The notes under the pieces were generated by a model, which saw nothing but the letters and a program-made list of their open reading frames with translations, was not told where the DNA came from and did no database searches. This document shows positions 25,729 through 34,438 of a stretch of 45,095 nucleotides of DNA, one piece after another. Origin of the DNA: an uncultured Lachnospiraceae bacterium (GTDB taxonomy: Bacteria > Bacillota > Clostridia > Lachnospirales > Lachnospiraceae). The first letter of the stretch is position 1; each line of letters starts with the position of its first letter. Made by a program: the position numbers and the translations under genes. The stretch is from assembly GCA_946628415.1 (NCBI GenBank), contig CAMOWK010000017.1:1-45095 (forward strand), given 5' to 3'.

Positions 25729-26775
25729 TTATCTCTCGTAAGCCATTTCGATCATTTCATCCATATAATCTGCAAGTGGCTTTCCTGCCGCTTCCATTAT
25801 CATCGGATACATACTTATACTTGTATGTCCCGGTATCGTATTGATCTCATTAAATACAACCCTGTTCGTTTCATTTTCAAGGAAGAAATCAACTCGTGCA
25901 AATCCGAAACAGTCGCACGCTTTATAAATCTTTGTTGCAACTTCCATGATCTCTTCTTTTTTACCTTCCGGAAGTTCAGGATTTATTATGGTCTTCGACT
26001 CTGCGTTATTATACTTTGCATCAAAGTCATAGAATTCTGCAGCAGCAAGTATCTCTCCAACTCCGTATGCCTTGGCGTCTTTCGTAGTTCCGAATACAGC
26101 ACATTCAATCTCACGTCCCTTTATGGCTTCTTCCACAAGGATTTTGCTGTCATGCTGTGCTGCCAGTTTTAATGCGGCGATAAGGCTGTCTCTGTCCGTT
26201 GCCTTGCTTACGCCCATGGATGAGCCTGCATTCGACGGTTTTACAAATACAGGATACTCCCTCTCTGCTTCAACTTTTCTAACGACCGCATCCATATCAG
26301 AAAGCTCATAATCACGCACAGGTACATATCTTGCCTGAGTTATCTTTATATCATCCGCAACTACCTTTGTGAAAAACTTATCCATAGTTATAGCCGATGA
26401 TAAATGTCCGCAGCCCACATATGGAATGCCTGACATTTCAAAAAGCCCCTGAATGGTTCCATCCTCTCCATACATTCCGTGAAGTACAGGGATGAGTACA
26501 TCAACCTTCACTTTAGTAAACTCACCGGATTTCTCTATAAGGAGATATCCGTCTGTGTCGGGAAGTATATATGCTCTCTCACTGCTGTTTCTCCATGAGC
26601 CGTTCTCTATATCTTCTATACTGCTGACCCGGAGCCATTTGCCCTCCTTGGTTATCCCGATAAGGATAACCTCATACTTGTCAGGCTTCATTGCCTTAGC
26701 CACAGTTGCTCCCGAAATACAGGAAACATCATGCTCGGATGAACGTCCTCCGAAAATCACACATACCTTTTTCAT
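25729..26775 (-). CDS. ddl: D-alanine--D-alanine ligase
   Basis: This ATP-grasp ligase makes the D-Ala-D-Ala dipeptide of peptidoglycan precursors. The opening VIFGGRSSEHDVS, VLHGMYGEDG, the ATP-grasp segment YPVFVKPSNAGSSMGVSK, and the terminal metal and substrate loop FNEINTIPGHTSISMYP are present. TSISMYP is the normal D-Ala-type ending. The 348-residue length is normal. It is the last gene of the comF-side run and is convergent with the CPBP gene, leaving a 9-nt gap. Confidence 0.97.
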   Translation of the reverse strand: MKKVCVIFGGRSSEHDVSCISGATVAKAMKPDKYEVILIGITKEGKWLRVSSIEDIENGSWRNSSERAYILPDTDGYLLIEKSGEFTKVKVDVLIPVLHGMYGEDGTIQGLFEMSGIPYVGCGHLSSAITMDKFFTKVVADDIKITQARYVPVRDYELSDMDAVVRKVEAEREYPVFVKPSNAGSSMGVSKATDRDSLIAALKLAAQHDSKILVEEAIKGREIECAVFGTTKDAKAYGVGEILAAAEFYDFDAKYNNAESKTIINPELPEGKKEEIMEVATKIYKACDCFGFARVDFFLENETNRVVFNEINTIPGHTSISMYPMIMEAAGKPLADYMDEMIEMAYER

Positions 26776-26793
26776 CTTTAGTTCCTTTCTGAC

Positions 26794-27465
26794 TTACGCC
26801 CTGCAAATACTAGTATAATACACCTTTTTTGCTCCCGCTGCCTTAAGAATTTTAGCGGCAGCATTTACAGTCGATCCTGTCGTAAATATATCATCTACAA
26901 TGAGAAGCCTTTTTCCTTCCATATCAGCCGTTTTTAAGCAAAGCGCCTTTTCAAGATTTTTAAACCTCTCTTCATTGCCCAGAGTTTTCTGCGGAATCGT
27001 ATCGATTCTTCTTTCAAGTATGTCAAGAACCGGCAGTCCTGTCAAACCTGATATCTCATCTGCCAGAAGCCCGGCCTGATTAAAACCTCTTTTTTTCAGT
27101 CTGTTCTTATGAATCGGGATGGGCACAAGTCCTTCTACTCCAAGCATTCCAAATGTTTCGCCGAACCGGGCTGCTATCCTTTCAGCATAAAATGAAACGT
27201 ACTCTTTTTTGCCTCTGTACTTTATGGCAGCTACAGAATCGGACACGGGAGGTACATAGTGAAGAAGCGGAAATCCACCGTCAAAGAATCTTTCTTTAGC
27301 CTTACAGTCCGGGCAGTATTCTTCATCAAATGCATCAAGTTCTCTCCCGCATATATAACATCTCGGTTCTTCGATATATCTTAAGTCCTTTTCACATTCC
27401 GCACAGATTCCGTGCTCAGTGATTTTTATCACTCTGTCACAAAGCACACATCTTGCTGGAAACAA
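26794..27465 (-). CDS. comF: ComF-family phosphoribosyltransferase-like protein
   Basis: A ComF/GntX relative linked to competence and DNA uptake in Bacillus. An N-terminal double zinc ribbon (Cys pairs at CVLC, CAEC, CYIC, CPDC) is followed by a PRTase domain ending in the PRPP loop RLLIVDDIFTTGSTVN. The 223-residue length is normal. The start is a TTG at 27465, with GGAGATGGG at the end of recD2 acting as ribosome site. It follows recD2 by 5 nt. Its presence is not proof of competence, as comF is widespread. Confidence 0.92.
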   Translation of the reverse strand: MFPARCVLCDRVIKITEHGICAECEKDLRYIEEPRCYICGRELDAFDEEYCPDCKAKERFFDGGFPLLHYVPPVSDSVAAIKYRGKKEYVSFYAERIAARFGETFGMLGVEGLVPIPIHKNRLKKRGFNQAGLLADEISGLTGLPVLDILERRIDTIPQKTLGNEERFKNLEKALCLKTADMEGKRLLIVDDIFTTGSTVNAAAKILKAAGAKKVYYTSICRA

Positions 27466-27470
27466 AAAAT

Positions 27471-29750
27471 CTACCCATCTCCAAGCCTTATCAGTTTTTC
27501 CATGAATCCCGTATATCTCTCCTGCTCCTCCGTATTGTCTATCATCCGGTTGATCACCTGCATCATACTTCTTCTTTCATTATCCTCACCAACCATAACA
27601 ACCAGTCTTTTCGCCCTTGTTACGGCAGTATAGATAAGATTCCTGTTGAAGAGTCTGCCTCCGCCGGCATAAATCGGAATGATAACCGCTTCGTATTCGC
27701 TTCCCTGACTTTTATGTATTGTTATCGCAAATGCATGCATCAGTTCATCAAATATACTGCTGTCATATATGGCAACTCTTCCGTCATCGAATTCCACATA
27801 TATCTCATCAAAAGTACTGTCTATTTCCTTGATGATTCCCATATCACCATTGAAGATTCCTATACCGTTGTCAGCTACAACAGTATGTTCTTTATCACTG
27901 TAAATCTTCCATTCAAGCTTATAATTATTCTTGGTCTGCATGACCTTATCACCGACCCGGTAAATAGTGTCACCAACCATCTTTTCATTTTTTTGGGGAG
28001 ATGGCGGATTCATCTTTTCCTGAAGACACCGGTTCATCGCGTCCACTCCCAGTTCATGTTTTTTTGTAGGTGTGATAAGCTGTATCTCTTCCGGTTTTAT
28101 TCCCAGATAATCCGGAAGATTCTTAGTCATAAGTTCTTCTATCTCTCTTCTCGCATCACTAAGAGTTTTCTTCGGAATGTAGAAGAAATCTTTACTTTTA
28201 TTATGGGCAACAAGATGCTTACCCTCTCGTATCATATGAGCATTCTTAATGATATCACTTTCTTCCTGCTGTCTAAAAACCTTTGTAAGCATGGTAACAG
28301 GGAATATATGACTGGAAATGATATCCTTAAGAACATTTCCCGCTCCTACCGAAGGGAGCTGATCTGTATCACCAACCATGATAAGTCTTGTGCCGTAGTT
28401 TGTCGCACGAAGCAGTGCATACATAAGAAAGCTGTCTATCATGGATGCCTCATCTATAATTACCGCATCACACTCCAGAGGATTATCTTCATTTCTCATG
28501 AAACGCAGCTTGCTTGCATCTGCCGAATCGTCAGGCTTTCCTTCAAACTCAAGAAGTCTGTGGATTGTTTTCGCCTCATACCCTGTCGATTCAGTAATCC
28601 TCTTTGCCGCCCTTCCTGTAGGTGCCGCAAGAAGAACCTCCATGCCCTTCATTTTAAAATACTTTATAATAGCATTTATAATGGTTGTCTTACCTGTACC
28701 CGGTCCACCCGTAATAATGGCAACTCCGCTTCCTATTGCATTTCCGACAGCTTCCTTTTGAACGTCATCAAGAACAATCCCCGTCTCTCTCTCAACGTCT
28801 TTTATAGAACTCTCAAGTTCATCTTCAGGTATATCAAATTTAAGTTTAAGCGAAAGAAGCTTATCGGCGCTGTATCTCTCGACATGGCTGTTCCAGCTGC
28901 TGTATACTTCTCTAACGCCTTCAGGGCTCGTTTCGATAACGACGCTCCCCTTTATGGAAAGATCTATGATTATATTCTCGTACTCTTCTATATAGACCTC
29001 ATCATAAGGATTTATCCCAAGAAGCTTTGCCACCTCATTTCTTAGCACATCCTTCGGCAGATAAATATGTCCTTCAAAGCCAATCTGGCTCAGAACATAG
29101 ATTATAGCTGCGCGTATCCTGTACTCGGAATCAGCCGTGAAGCCTGTCTTAACCGCTATATCATCCGCTATCTTAAACCCGACGCCCGGTATATCCTCTG
29201 CTATCTTATAAGGATTTGATACAATGATGTTATAAACCTGATCCTTATACTCTTTATATATTTTAAGAGCAAGATTGACTGAAATGTCGTATCCCGTGAG
29301 GAATATCACCGCATCTCTGTACTCATGGTTCTCATGATAGGAAGCGGCTATCTTTTTTGCCTTATTAAGTGAAATGCCTTTAATCTCGGCAAGTCTTTCG
29401 GGCTCTTTTTCCAGAATGTTCAGCGTTTCATTTCCGAATTTTTTAACGATAGCCTTGGCCGTCACCTTGCCTATGCCTTTAACTATTCCCGATGCAAGAT
29501 ACCTCTCTATACCCTCTTCATCGGAAGGCATATTAATTTCATAAGAAGTAAACTTAAACTGTATATCATACTGAGGATGATTTACATATTCACCCTCGGC
29601 AGATATCATCATCCCTTCGGACAGACCATAGGCATTACCGACAAGCACTTCCTCGCCGTCATTTGTTTCAAGAGAGAGTACCGTGTAGCCGTTATCATCA
29701 TTCTTATATATAATTTTTTCTATTACGCCTTCAACTCTCATAATAAACAT
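27471..29750 (-). CDS. recD2: RecD2-type SF1B 5'-3' DNA helicase
   Basis: This is an ATP-dependent helicase not associated with RecBC. The N-terminal OB-like region (~1-80) is followed by helix-hairpin-helix repeats (VKGIGKVTAKAIV, IKGISLNKAKKIA, PGVGFKIADDIA), then Walker A GGPGTGKTT, Walker B VIIDEASMID, VGDTDQLPSVG and the C-terminal TIHKSQGSEY and YTAVTRAK. The start is uncertain among ATGs at 29759, 29750 and 29741; 29750 has AGGTGG 9 nt upstream. It lies between mreB and comF in one direction. Confidence 0.95.
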   Translation of the reverse strand: MFIMRVEGVIEKIIYKNDDNGYTVLSLETNDGEEVLVGNAYGLSEGMMISAEGEYVNHPQYDIQFKFTSYEINMPSDEEGIERYLASGIVKGIGKVTAKAIVKKFGNETLNILEKEPERLAEIKGISLNKAKKIAASYHENHEYRDAVIFLTGYDISVNLALKIYKEYKDQVYNIIVSNPYKIAEDIPGVGFKIADDIAVKTGFTADSEYRIRAAIIYVLSQIGFEGHIYLPKDVLRNEVAKLLGINPYDEVYIEEYENIIIDLSIKGSVVIETSPEGVREVYSSWNSHVERYSADKLLSLKLKFDIPEDELESSIKDVERETGIVLDDVQKEAVGNAIGSGVAIITGGPGTGKTTIINAIIKYFKMKGMEVLLAAPTGRAAKRITESTGYEAKTIHRLLEFEGKPDDSADASKLRFMRNEDNPLECDAVIIDEASMIDSFLMYALLRATNYGTRLIMVGDTDQLPSVGAGNVLKDIISSHIFPVTMLTKVFRQQEESDIIKNAHMIREGKHLVAHNKSKDFFYIPKKTLSDARREIEELMTKNLPDYLGIKPEEIQLITPTKKHELGVDAMNRCLQEKMNPPSPQKNEKMVGDTIYRVGDKVMQTKNNYKLEWKIYSDKEHTVVADNGIGIFNGDMGIIKEIDSTFDEIYVEFDDGRVAIYDSSIFDELMHAFAITIHKSQGSEYEAVIIPIYAGGGRLFNRNLIYTAVTRAKRLVVMVGEDNERRSMMQVINRMIDNTEEQERYTGFMEKLIRLGDG

Positions 29751-29833
29751 AGAAAACATCCACCTTGTCACCTAAAGCCGGTCTGCAAAAACAGCAGACT
29801 CTTCCTGCAACTGCGGGCGGATGTTCGTTAACC

Positions 29834-30802
29834 CTAAAGTACGTATTTTCCTGTTCCTATAACTACTGCCGAAAGTGCTTCTTCAGCAGTAAGTGTAGTT
29901 ATACCTGTCTTCTCTTCGATCAGCTGCTCGAGGCCATGCAGCAGAGCTCCTCCTCCTGTAAGGACTATACCACGGCTTGAAATATCAGCCGCAAGTTCCG
30001 GAGGCGTCTTCTCAAGAACCGAATGAATGGCATCTATAACCTGTCCTGTCTGTTCCCGGAGTGCTTCTTCAGTCTCATCGGAAGTAATGGTAATAGTCTT
30101 CGGAAGTCCCGTAACCATATCCCTTCCTCTTATATCCATGGAAATGTTCTCCGGTCTCTTATAACAGGTTCCTATATTTATCTTAATCTCTTCCTCGGTT
30201 CTTTCACCGATGAGAAGATTGTATTTCTTTCTGATGTATCTTCCAATGGCTTCATCGAAATCGCCGCCTGCTGTCTTGCAGGACATGCTGATAACCGTAC
30301 CGCCCATGGATACAACTGCTATATCGGTTGTTCCACCGCCTATATCCACTATCATGTTACCGTTTGGTCTTTCAATATCAACCCCTGCTCCGAGAGCCGC
30401 AGCAACGGGTTCTTCTATAATGGTAACATCTCTGGCGCCTGCATTGTAAGTAACCTCTTCAACAGCTCTTTTCTCAACCTCTGTAATACCTGAAGGTACA
30501 CATATACTGATTCTCGGTCTTCTTCCGAAGAAGTTCCTTCCTACAGCCTTGCGGATGAAGTATTTAAGCATCTGTTCAGTAGTTGTGTAATCGGAAATGA
30601 CTCCCCTCATGATAGGCTTTATCGCAAGGATATTTCCGGGAGTCCTTCCAAGCATCACCCTCGCCTCTTCACCTATCTCAACTATCTTATCAAGGTCTTT
30701 ATCATATGCAACAACCGATGGTTCCTTAAGTACAACACCCTTACCCTTAACATAGATAAGCGTGGTACATGTACCAAGATCTATTCCAATATCGTTAGAC
30801 AT
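29834..30802 (-). CDS. mreB: MreB/Mbl-family actin-like cytoskeletal protein
   Basis: A bacterial actin that forms short membrane-bound filaments guiding lateral wall synthesis. Phosphate 1 is IGIDLGTCTTLIYV, phosphate 2 is VDIGGGTTDIAVVS, the connect segments are RTPGNILAIKPIMRGVI and TIIEEPVAAALGAG, and the adenosine motif is GIVLTGGGALL. At 322 residues it is slightly short. Its ATG overlaps the stop of the PAS/GAF gene by one base (TAATG), which implies coupling. No mreC or mreD follows; recD2 does. It may therefore be an Mbl/MreBH-like paralogue rather than the mreBCD copy. Confidence 0.95.
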   Translation of the reverse strand: MSNDIGIDLGTCTTLIYVKGKGVVLKEPSVVAYDKDLDKIVEIGEEARVMLGRTPGNILAIKPIMRGVISDYTTTEQMLKYFIRKAVGRNFFGRRPRISICVPSGITEVEKRAVEEVTYNAGARDVTIIEEPVAAALGAGVDIERPNGNMIVDIGGGTTDIAVVSMGGTVISMSCKTAGGDFDEAIGRYIRKKYNLLIGERTEEEIKINIGTCYKRPENISMDIRGRDMVTGLPKTITITSDETEEALREQTGQVIDAIHSVLEKTPPELAADISSRGIVLTGGGALLHGLEQLIEEKTGITTLTAEEALSAVVIGTGKYVL

Positions 30803-32589
30803 TATATAATCTCCATTTCGCCATTTTTCTTAAGAATATACAGAACCGCAGGTTTTCCTCCATGCCAGTTAATATCAACCTCTGTGATATTCATATTGCT
30901 GTCAAAGACGTCCATATATCTTGTCCATTTTCTTGTCTGTCCTGCTTTATGGATTTTTACCGCAAGTCCCATTTTGCTGAATTTATCGGTTTCATCCGGA
31001 ATAAGAAGCCTGCTGTCCATACCGGTAAACTCTTTCCCGATTACCTCATTCAGTGCATTTGTCGAAAACAGCACTTCATTTGAGCTGAGGTCCTTGATAA
31101 ATACACAGGCATTAAGATAGTTAAGTGTCTCGAGAATGTAAAGATTACTTTTCTCCATTCTGTTCTCAAGATCCGTAAGCATCTCGGTTGCTCCGAATAC
31201 ATTTGCGAGACCTCTGACAAAATCTATCTCTTCTTCTTTCCAGATACGTTCTTTTTTTCTCTCTATAACAGCTATATGCCCGTTACATTTGCCATTAACA
31301 AATATAGGCATAAGTATTATAGCACGTGCAATGCCTTTCAAAACAGTCACACGCACTCTGTTGGTAACATTACCGTTATCAACTATGAATCCGTTCTTTT
31401 CAAATTCTTCTTTCTCATCTTTCTCAAAGCTCTCAGTTATGGTACCTATTTCAGACAGCCTCTCAATCTCGGATTCACTTGTCTCATTTGTCCAATACAC
31501 AGTGAGAATAAGTTTTCCATTCTTATGTCTGTAGCTTCCCACAAAATCTGTCTCAAAGAGTTCTCCTATATCCTGAAAACAACTTGTAAATGCATCTGTT
31601 CTGTCAACATTTATCTCTTCAAGGCACTCTTCAAGTATCTTATGTCTTTTTATTTCAAATGCAATACGATTTGCAGCAGCCTGTCTCTTATCAATCTTAT
31701 CTTCCGCTATAGTATATCTCCTGATGTAATCACTCATGACGTTCATCATTTTCTCAAATGAAGCGTTTCTGTCCGAAAGAATACTCGCCTCATCACTTGT
31801 AAAGCCGGCAACAATCCAGTACCCTACAGTCTTATTCTCAACAGTTATCGGATAAGCCGTGATCCTGCTGTCCGGATGTCTGTCATCAATAGGAATATAC
31901 TTTCCTTCTTCATCCACATCAAGAAAAGCTGCAGTCTTTATCTTTTCAAAAAGCTCTGCATACTCCGGTCTTTCAAACATGTCATAAAAAACGCCCAGAT
32001 AATTATCCGGTCCCGCAGGCCCTTCAATGAGCGATCCCGATGTATCAACTATTGCAGAATAAAGACCGGTGCTGTTAGGCAGAGCATTAAATATAACATC
32101 CGCTACAGTGTCTTTGAAAAAATCCGAACCTATACTGAAATCCAGTTCATTTTCCCGAAGCAGTTCTTCAACTGCAACTGCACTCTGCTCTCTGACAAAG
32201 AAGATGATTTCTGCATCATCTTCGCTTGCATCAATAATCTTTATACTGAGGTCAACCTGACGTACAACCCCGTCATCTCCGATTATCCTTACTGCATAAT
32301 TAATATCCCTGTTCTCTTTTCTCGCCAGAGCCACGGCTTCAACAAATGCAGGTCTGTCTTCTACATGGATATAATCCTCAGGAAGTTTAAAACCGCTTAA
32401 GAGAACCTTCTGATTGATTCCCATATCCTTGGCATTCGGAGAAATGTACGCCATCCTTCTTCTAAGAGATCCCACTTTAGAGAACCCTACCACTAATACA
32501 ACACATCGAGACTCTTCAAGTCCTGCAAGTAAATATTCTGTTTCTGATTTCACCCCGGGTTCTCCTTCCTCAAATGAGAATCGGGACAT
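30802..32589 (-). CDS. PAS/GAF multi-sensor protein without visible output domain
   Basis: This is a 595-residue cytoplasmic sensor-like protein with no membrane segment. An N-terminal PAS-like domain (~20-135) ends in the typical VRQVDLSIKIID strand. A second ligand-binding region (~150-275; ITAYPITVENKTVGYWIVAGF) resembles PocR-type sensory folds. A GAF-like domain (~330-475) follows, then a C-terminal PAS (~485-590; ACVFIKDLSSNEVLFSTN). No kinase, GGDEF, EAL or DNA-binding motif is seen, so it presumably acts through a partner. It is coupled to mreB by a 1-nt overlap and lies 40 nt after the coiled-coil gene. A link between signal sensing and cell shape is suggested, not shown. Confidence 0.85.
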   Translation of the reverse strand: MSRFSFEEGEPGVKSETEYLLAGLEESRCVVLVVGFSKVGSLRRRMAYISPNAKDMGINQKVLLSGFKLPEDYIHVEDRPAFVEAVALARKENRDINYAVRIIGDDGVVRQVDLSIKIIDASEDDAEIIFFVREQSAVAVEELLRENELDFSIGSDFFKDTVADVIFNALPNSTGLYSAIVDTSGSLIEGPAGPDNYLGVFYDMFERPEYAELFEKIKTAAFLDVDEEGKYIPIDDRHPDSRITAYPITVENKTVGYWIVAGFTSDEASILSDRNASFEKMMNVMSDYIRRYTIAEDKIDKRQAAANRIAFEIKRHKILEECLEEINVDRTDAFTSCFQDIGELFETDFVGSYRHKNGKLILTVYWTNETSESEIERLSEIGTITESFEKDEKEEFEKNGFIVDNGNVTNRVRVTVLKGIARAIILMPIFVNGKCNGHIAVIERKKERIWKEEEIDFVRGLANVFGATEMLTDLENRMEKSNLYILETLNYLNACVFIKDLSSNEVLFSTNALNEVIGKEFTGMDSRLLIPDETDKFSKMGLAVKIHKAGQTRKWTRYMDVFDSNMNITEVDINWHGGKPAVLYILKKNGEMEII

Positions 32590-32629
32590 TTTAGATTACT
32601 AAAATGCCCCGCAAAATACTAAGCTTTAA

Positions 32630-33523
32630 TTATTCTTCGCTAACACTTACTTCGCCGAAAGCGCTGTCTGTAAGTTCTTTTGTCCTATTGCAGGCCTCTG
32701 AAACATTTTCTACAGAAGTTATAAGCTGTGAAACAAATGCACTGATGCTCTCACATTCTTTCTTAATAGCACTTCTTGTTCTTGCAACTTCTTCTCTGGT
32801 AGCCGCCTTCTGCTCTTCGCAAGCTGAATTTGTACGGCTTATCTGCTCTTCACAATGAGCATTTGTAGCTGCAACCTTCTCAGCACATTCTGATTCTGTC
32901 TTTGCTATAAGTGCATTAGTCTCTTCTCTTGTTCTTCTGCTGAGTTCTTCGCAGTTAGCATATACAGAACTCTTCTTCTCTGAACAGTCAGTCTCTGTAT
33001 CCTGTCTTAACTTTGCACATTCATTCTGAGTATTGATCTTAAGAGCCTCGCACTGAGCTGTTGTCTCATCTATCATCTGCTGGCACTGAGCATTTACTTC
33101 TGTAATCTTCTCTTCACATTCCTGATTGGTCTTCTGTGTAAGGATATCAGCTGACTCTCTTGCTGAAAGAAGTGTCTTTGAAATAGACTCGTATCTGTTA
33201 GCTGACTCTATATCTCTCTGTTTATATGTATCAAGTTCAGCCTTAAGTCTGTCAATCTCACCCTGAAGCGATTCATTTACTTCCTTAAGATTGTCGATAG
33301 TGCCCTTTGATTCATTAAGATTAACCTCTCTCATAGTATGAAGGTTCTTAACTGTATCACTAAGCTTTGCTGCCTTCTCCTTAAGTGTTGAAATTTCCTC
33401 CTCAAGCCTTGCCTCCTTAGCCTGAGTTTCGCTCATATATGTATCAACCTGCTTCTTATAAGCATCTACCTGTTTTTTATCATAGCCACCGAAAGAAACT
33501 GACTTGAACTGTGCATCTAACAT
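32630..33523 (-). CDS. DivIVA-like coiled-coil protein with an 11-residue cysteine repeat
   Basis: This is a 297-residue, almost wholly helical protein. Residues ~5-30 (FKSVSFGGYDKKQVDAY) resemble the DivIVA/GpsB N-terminal membrane- and partner-binding motif. A heptad coiled coil follows (~33-110). From Cys136 to Cys257 a strict 11-residue period places Cys at 10 of 12 positions (136, 147, 158, 169, 180, 191, 213, 224, 235, 257). The start is the ATG at 33523, with AAAGGGG upstream; the ORF could begin at 33544 but those codons overlap the ribosome site. It is first in the run PAS/GAF-mreB-recD2. I infer a polar or septal scaffold. The family is otherwise unrecognised. Confidence 0.87.
   Translation of the reverse strand: MLDAQFKSVSFGGYDKKQVDAYKKQVDTYMSETQAKEARLEEEISTLKEKAAKLSDTVKNLHTMREVNLNESKGTIDNLKEVNESLQGEIDRLKAELDTYKQRDIESANRYESISKTLLSARESADILTQKTNQECEEKITEVNAQCQQMIDETTAQCEALKINTQNECAKLRQDTETDCSEKKSSVYANCEELSRRTREETNALIAKTESECAEKVAATNAHCEEQISRTNSACEEQKAATREEVARTRSAIKKECESISAFVSQLITSVENVSEACNRTKELTDSAFGEVSVSEE
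32753..33118 (-). repeat. 33-bp/11-residue hendecad repeat with invariant Cys
   Basis: Eleven consecutive 11-residue steps span codons 136-257. Only the steps at 202 (Thr) and 246 (Val) lack Cys. Consensus is roughly C-E-E-x-hydrophobic-x-x-T/V-N-A-x. Confidence 0.9.
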
Positions 33524-33577
33524 AATAACTTTATCCCCTTTCAAAGCAATACTTTCAATTGATTTACGGACAAAAGT

Positions 33578-33583
33578 AGTATA
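33578..33583 (-). promoter_or_regulatory. Extended -10 promoter of the coiled-coil gene (tentative)
   Basis: On the minus strand the -10 is TATACT with an upstream TG (TGATATACT). The -35 at 17 bp (GTGCAT) is poor, as in extended -10 promoters. The leader would be ~48 nt. Confidence 0.4.
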
Positions 33584-33617
33584 TCACATGTACATTTATT
33601 ATGCACTTACTTTTTTC

Positions 33618-33646
33618 TTTACTTTTGCCACTCTTTTATTTATATT
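33618..33646 (+). promoter_or_regulatory. Sigma-A-like promoter of the lipoprotein gene (tentative)
   Basis: -35 TTTACT (33618-33623), 17-bp spacer, -10 TATATT (33641-33646), ending 44 nt before the ATG. Confidence 0.45.
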
Positions 33647-33690
33647 ATTAGGGATAGTTTTAATTAAATCGTCTCTTGGAGGACTTAAAT

Positions 33691-34434
33691 ATGCTTACTG
33701 AAAAACTTAAAAAATTCACGGCTGTGATCCTGCTTTTTTCACTTATTTTCTCACTTGCCGGATGTAGTGTGAACCAGCACGAGGCAAAATATAAGACCTA
33801 CATCGAGAGTCTTATCACAGCAAATTATATCGGAATTTCCAAGGATTATATAAGGGCTACAGGTGCATCCGAGGATGATGCCGAGGCTCTATATCTCCAG
33901 AATGCATCCAGACTTGCCAATAATCTCAGCGCTTACTATGATCTTGACATTTCCGGCGACCACGTACTGGCTCCCGAAATGTTTGAACTTGCTAAGAAGA
34001 TTTACTCAAAAACAAGATTTTCCGTAGGTGATGCTTATAAGGAAAATGAAGTTTATTACGTCGATGTAACTATAAATCCCATAAACATACTGAATCAGAC
34101 CGATGCAGAAGTAAGAGAATACGTCGATAATTTTAATACCAGAGTCGCAAGCGGCGAATTCAACAACTACGAAAGAGAAAAGTACGAAAATGAATTTGCA
34201 CGCGGCATAATGGATATTCTCTCAAAAGCTTCTGACAATATCGAATACAAAGATCCGGTCACTCTTAAAGTAAGGATTCTTACGAATGATGACTCCTTCT
34301 ACATAAGTGATGATGACTTCAGAGCAATCGATGCTGCGATTCTTTCAACCACAGCTGTTTCCGACCCAAGCGAGACAACGGAGTCTTCGGAAGAGTCATC
34401 AGATGAAGCATCCGAAGAAACGACAGAAGAATAA
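33691..34434 (+). CDS. Lipoprotein of unknown function
   Basis: This is a 247-residue exported lipoprotein. A basic N-terminus and hydrophobic stretch lead to the lipobox LAGC with Cys25, followed by a mostly helical acidic domain (~30-215) and a Ser/Glu/Thr-rich tail (~217-247). The domain resembles a group of short clostridial lipoproteins with no assigned role. GGAGG lies 8 nt before the ATG at 33691; an in-frame TTG at 33676 overlaps that site and is rejected. It is a single gene between minus-strand neighbours and ends 4 nt before the convergent aminotransferase stop. Confidence 0.9.
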   Translation: MLTEKLKKFTAVILLFSLIFSLAGCSVNQHEAKYKTYIESLITANYIGISKDYIRATGASEDDAEALYLQNASRLANNLSAYYDLDISGDHVLAPEMFELAKKIYSKTRFSVGDAYKENEVYYVDVTINPINILNQTDAEVREYVDNFNTRVASGEFNNYEREKYENEFARGIMDILSKASDNIEYKDPVTLKVRILTNDDSFYISDDDFRAIDAAILSTTAVSDPSETTESSEESSDEASEETTEE

Positions 34435-34438
34435 AAAA

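Noticed and set aside
27453..29045. A 530-codon open frame on the plus strand opposite recD2
   Set aside because: It lies wholly antisense to a gene with complete helicase motifs, lacks a convincing ribosome site and promoter, and its Cys/Phe/Ile-rich translation has no recognisable domain. It is a shadow of codon bias.
29781..29799. Six-bp hairpin between mreB and recD2 as a terminator
   Set aside because: No T-run follows on the minus strand, and the genes look co-transcribed.
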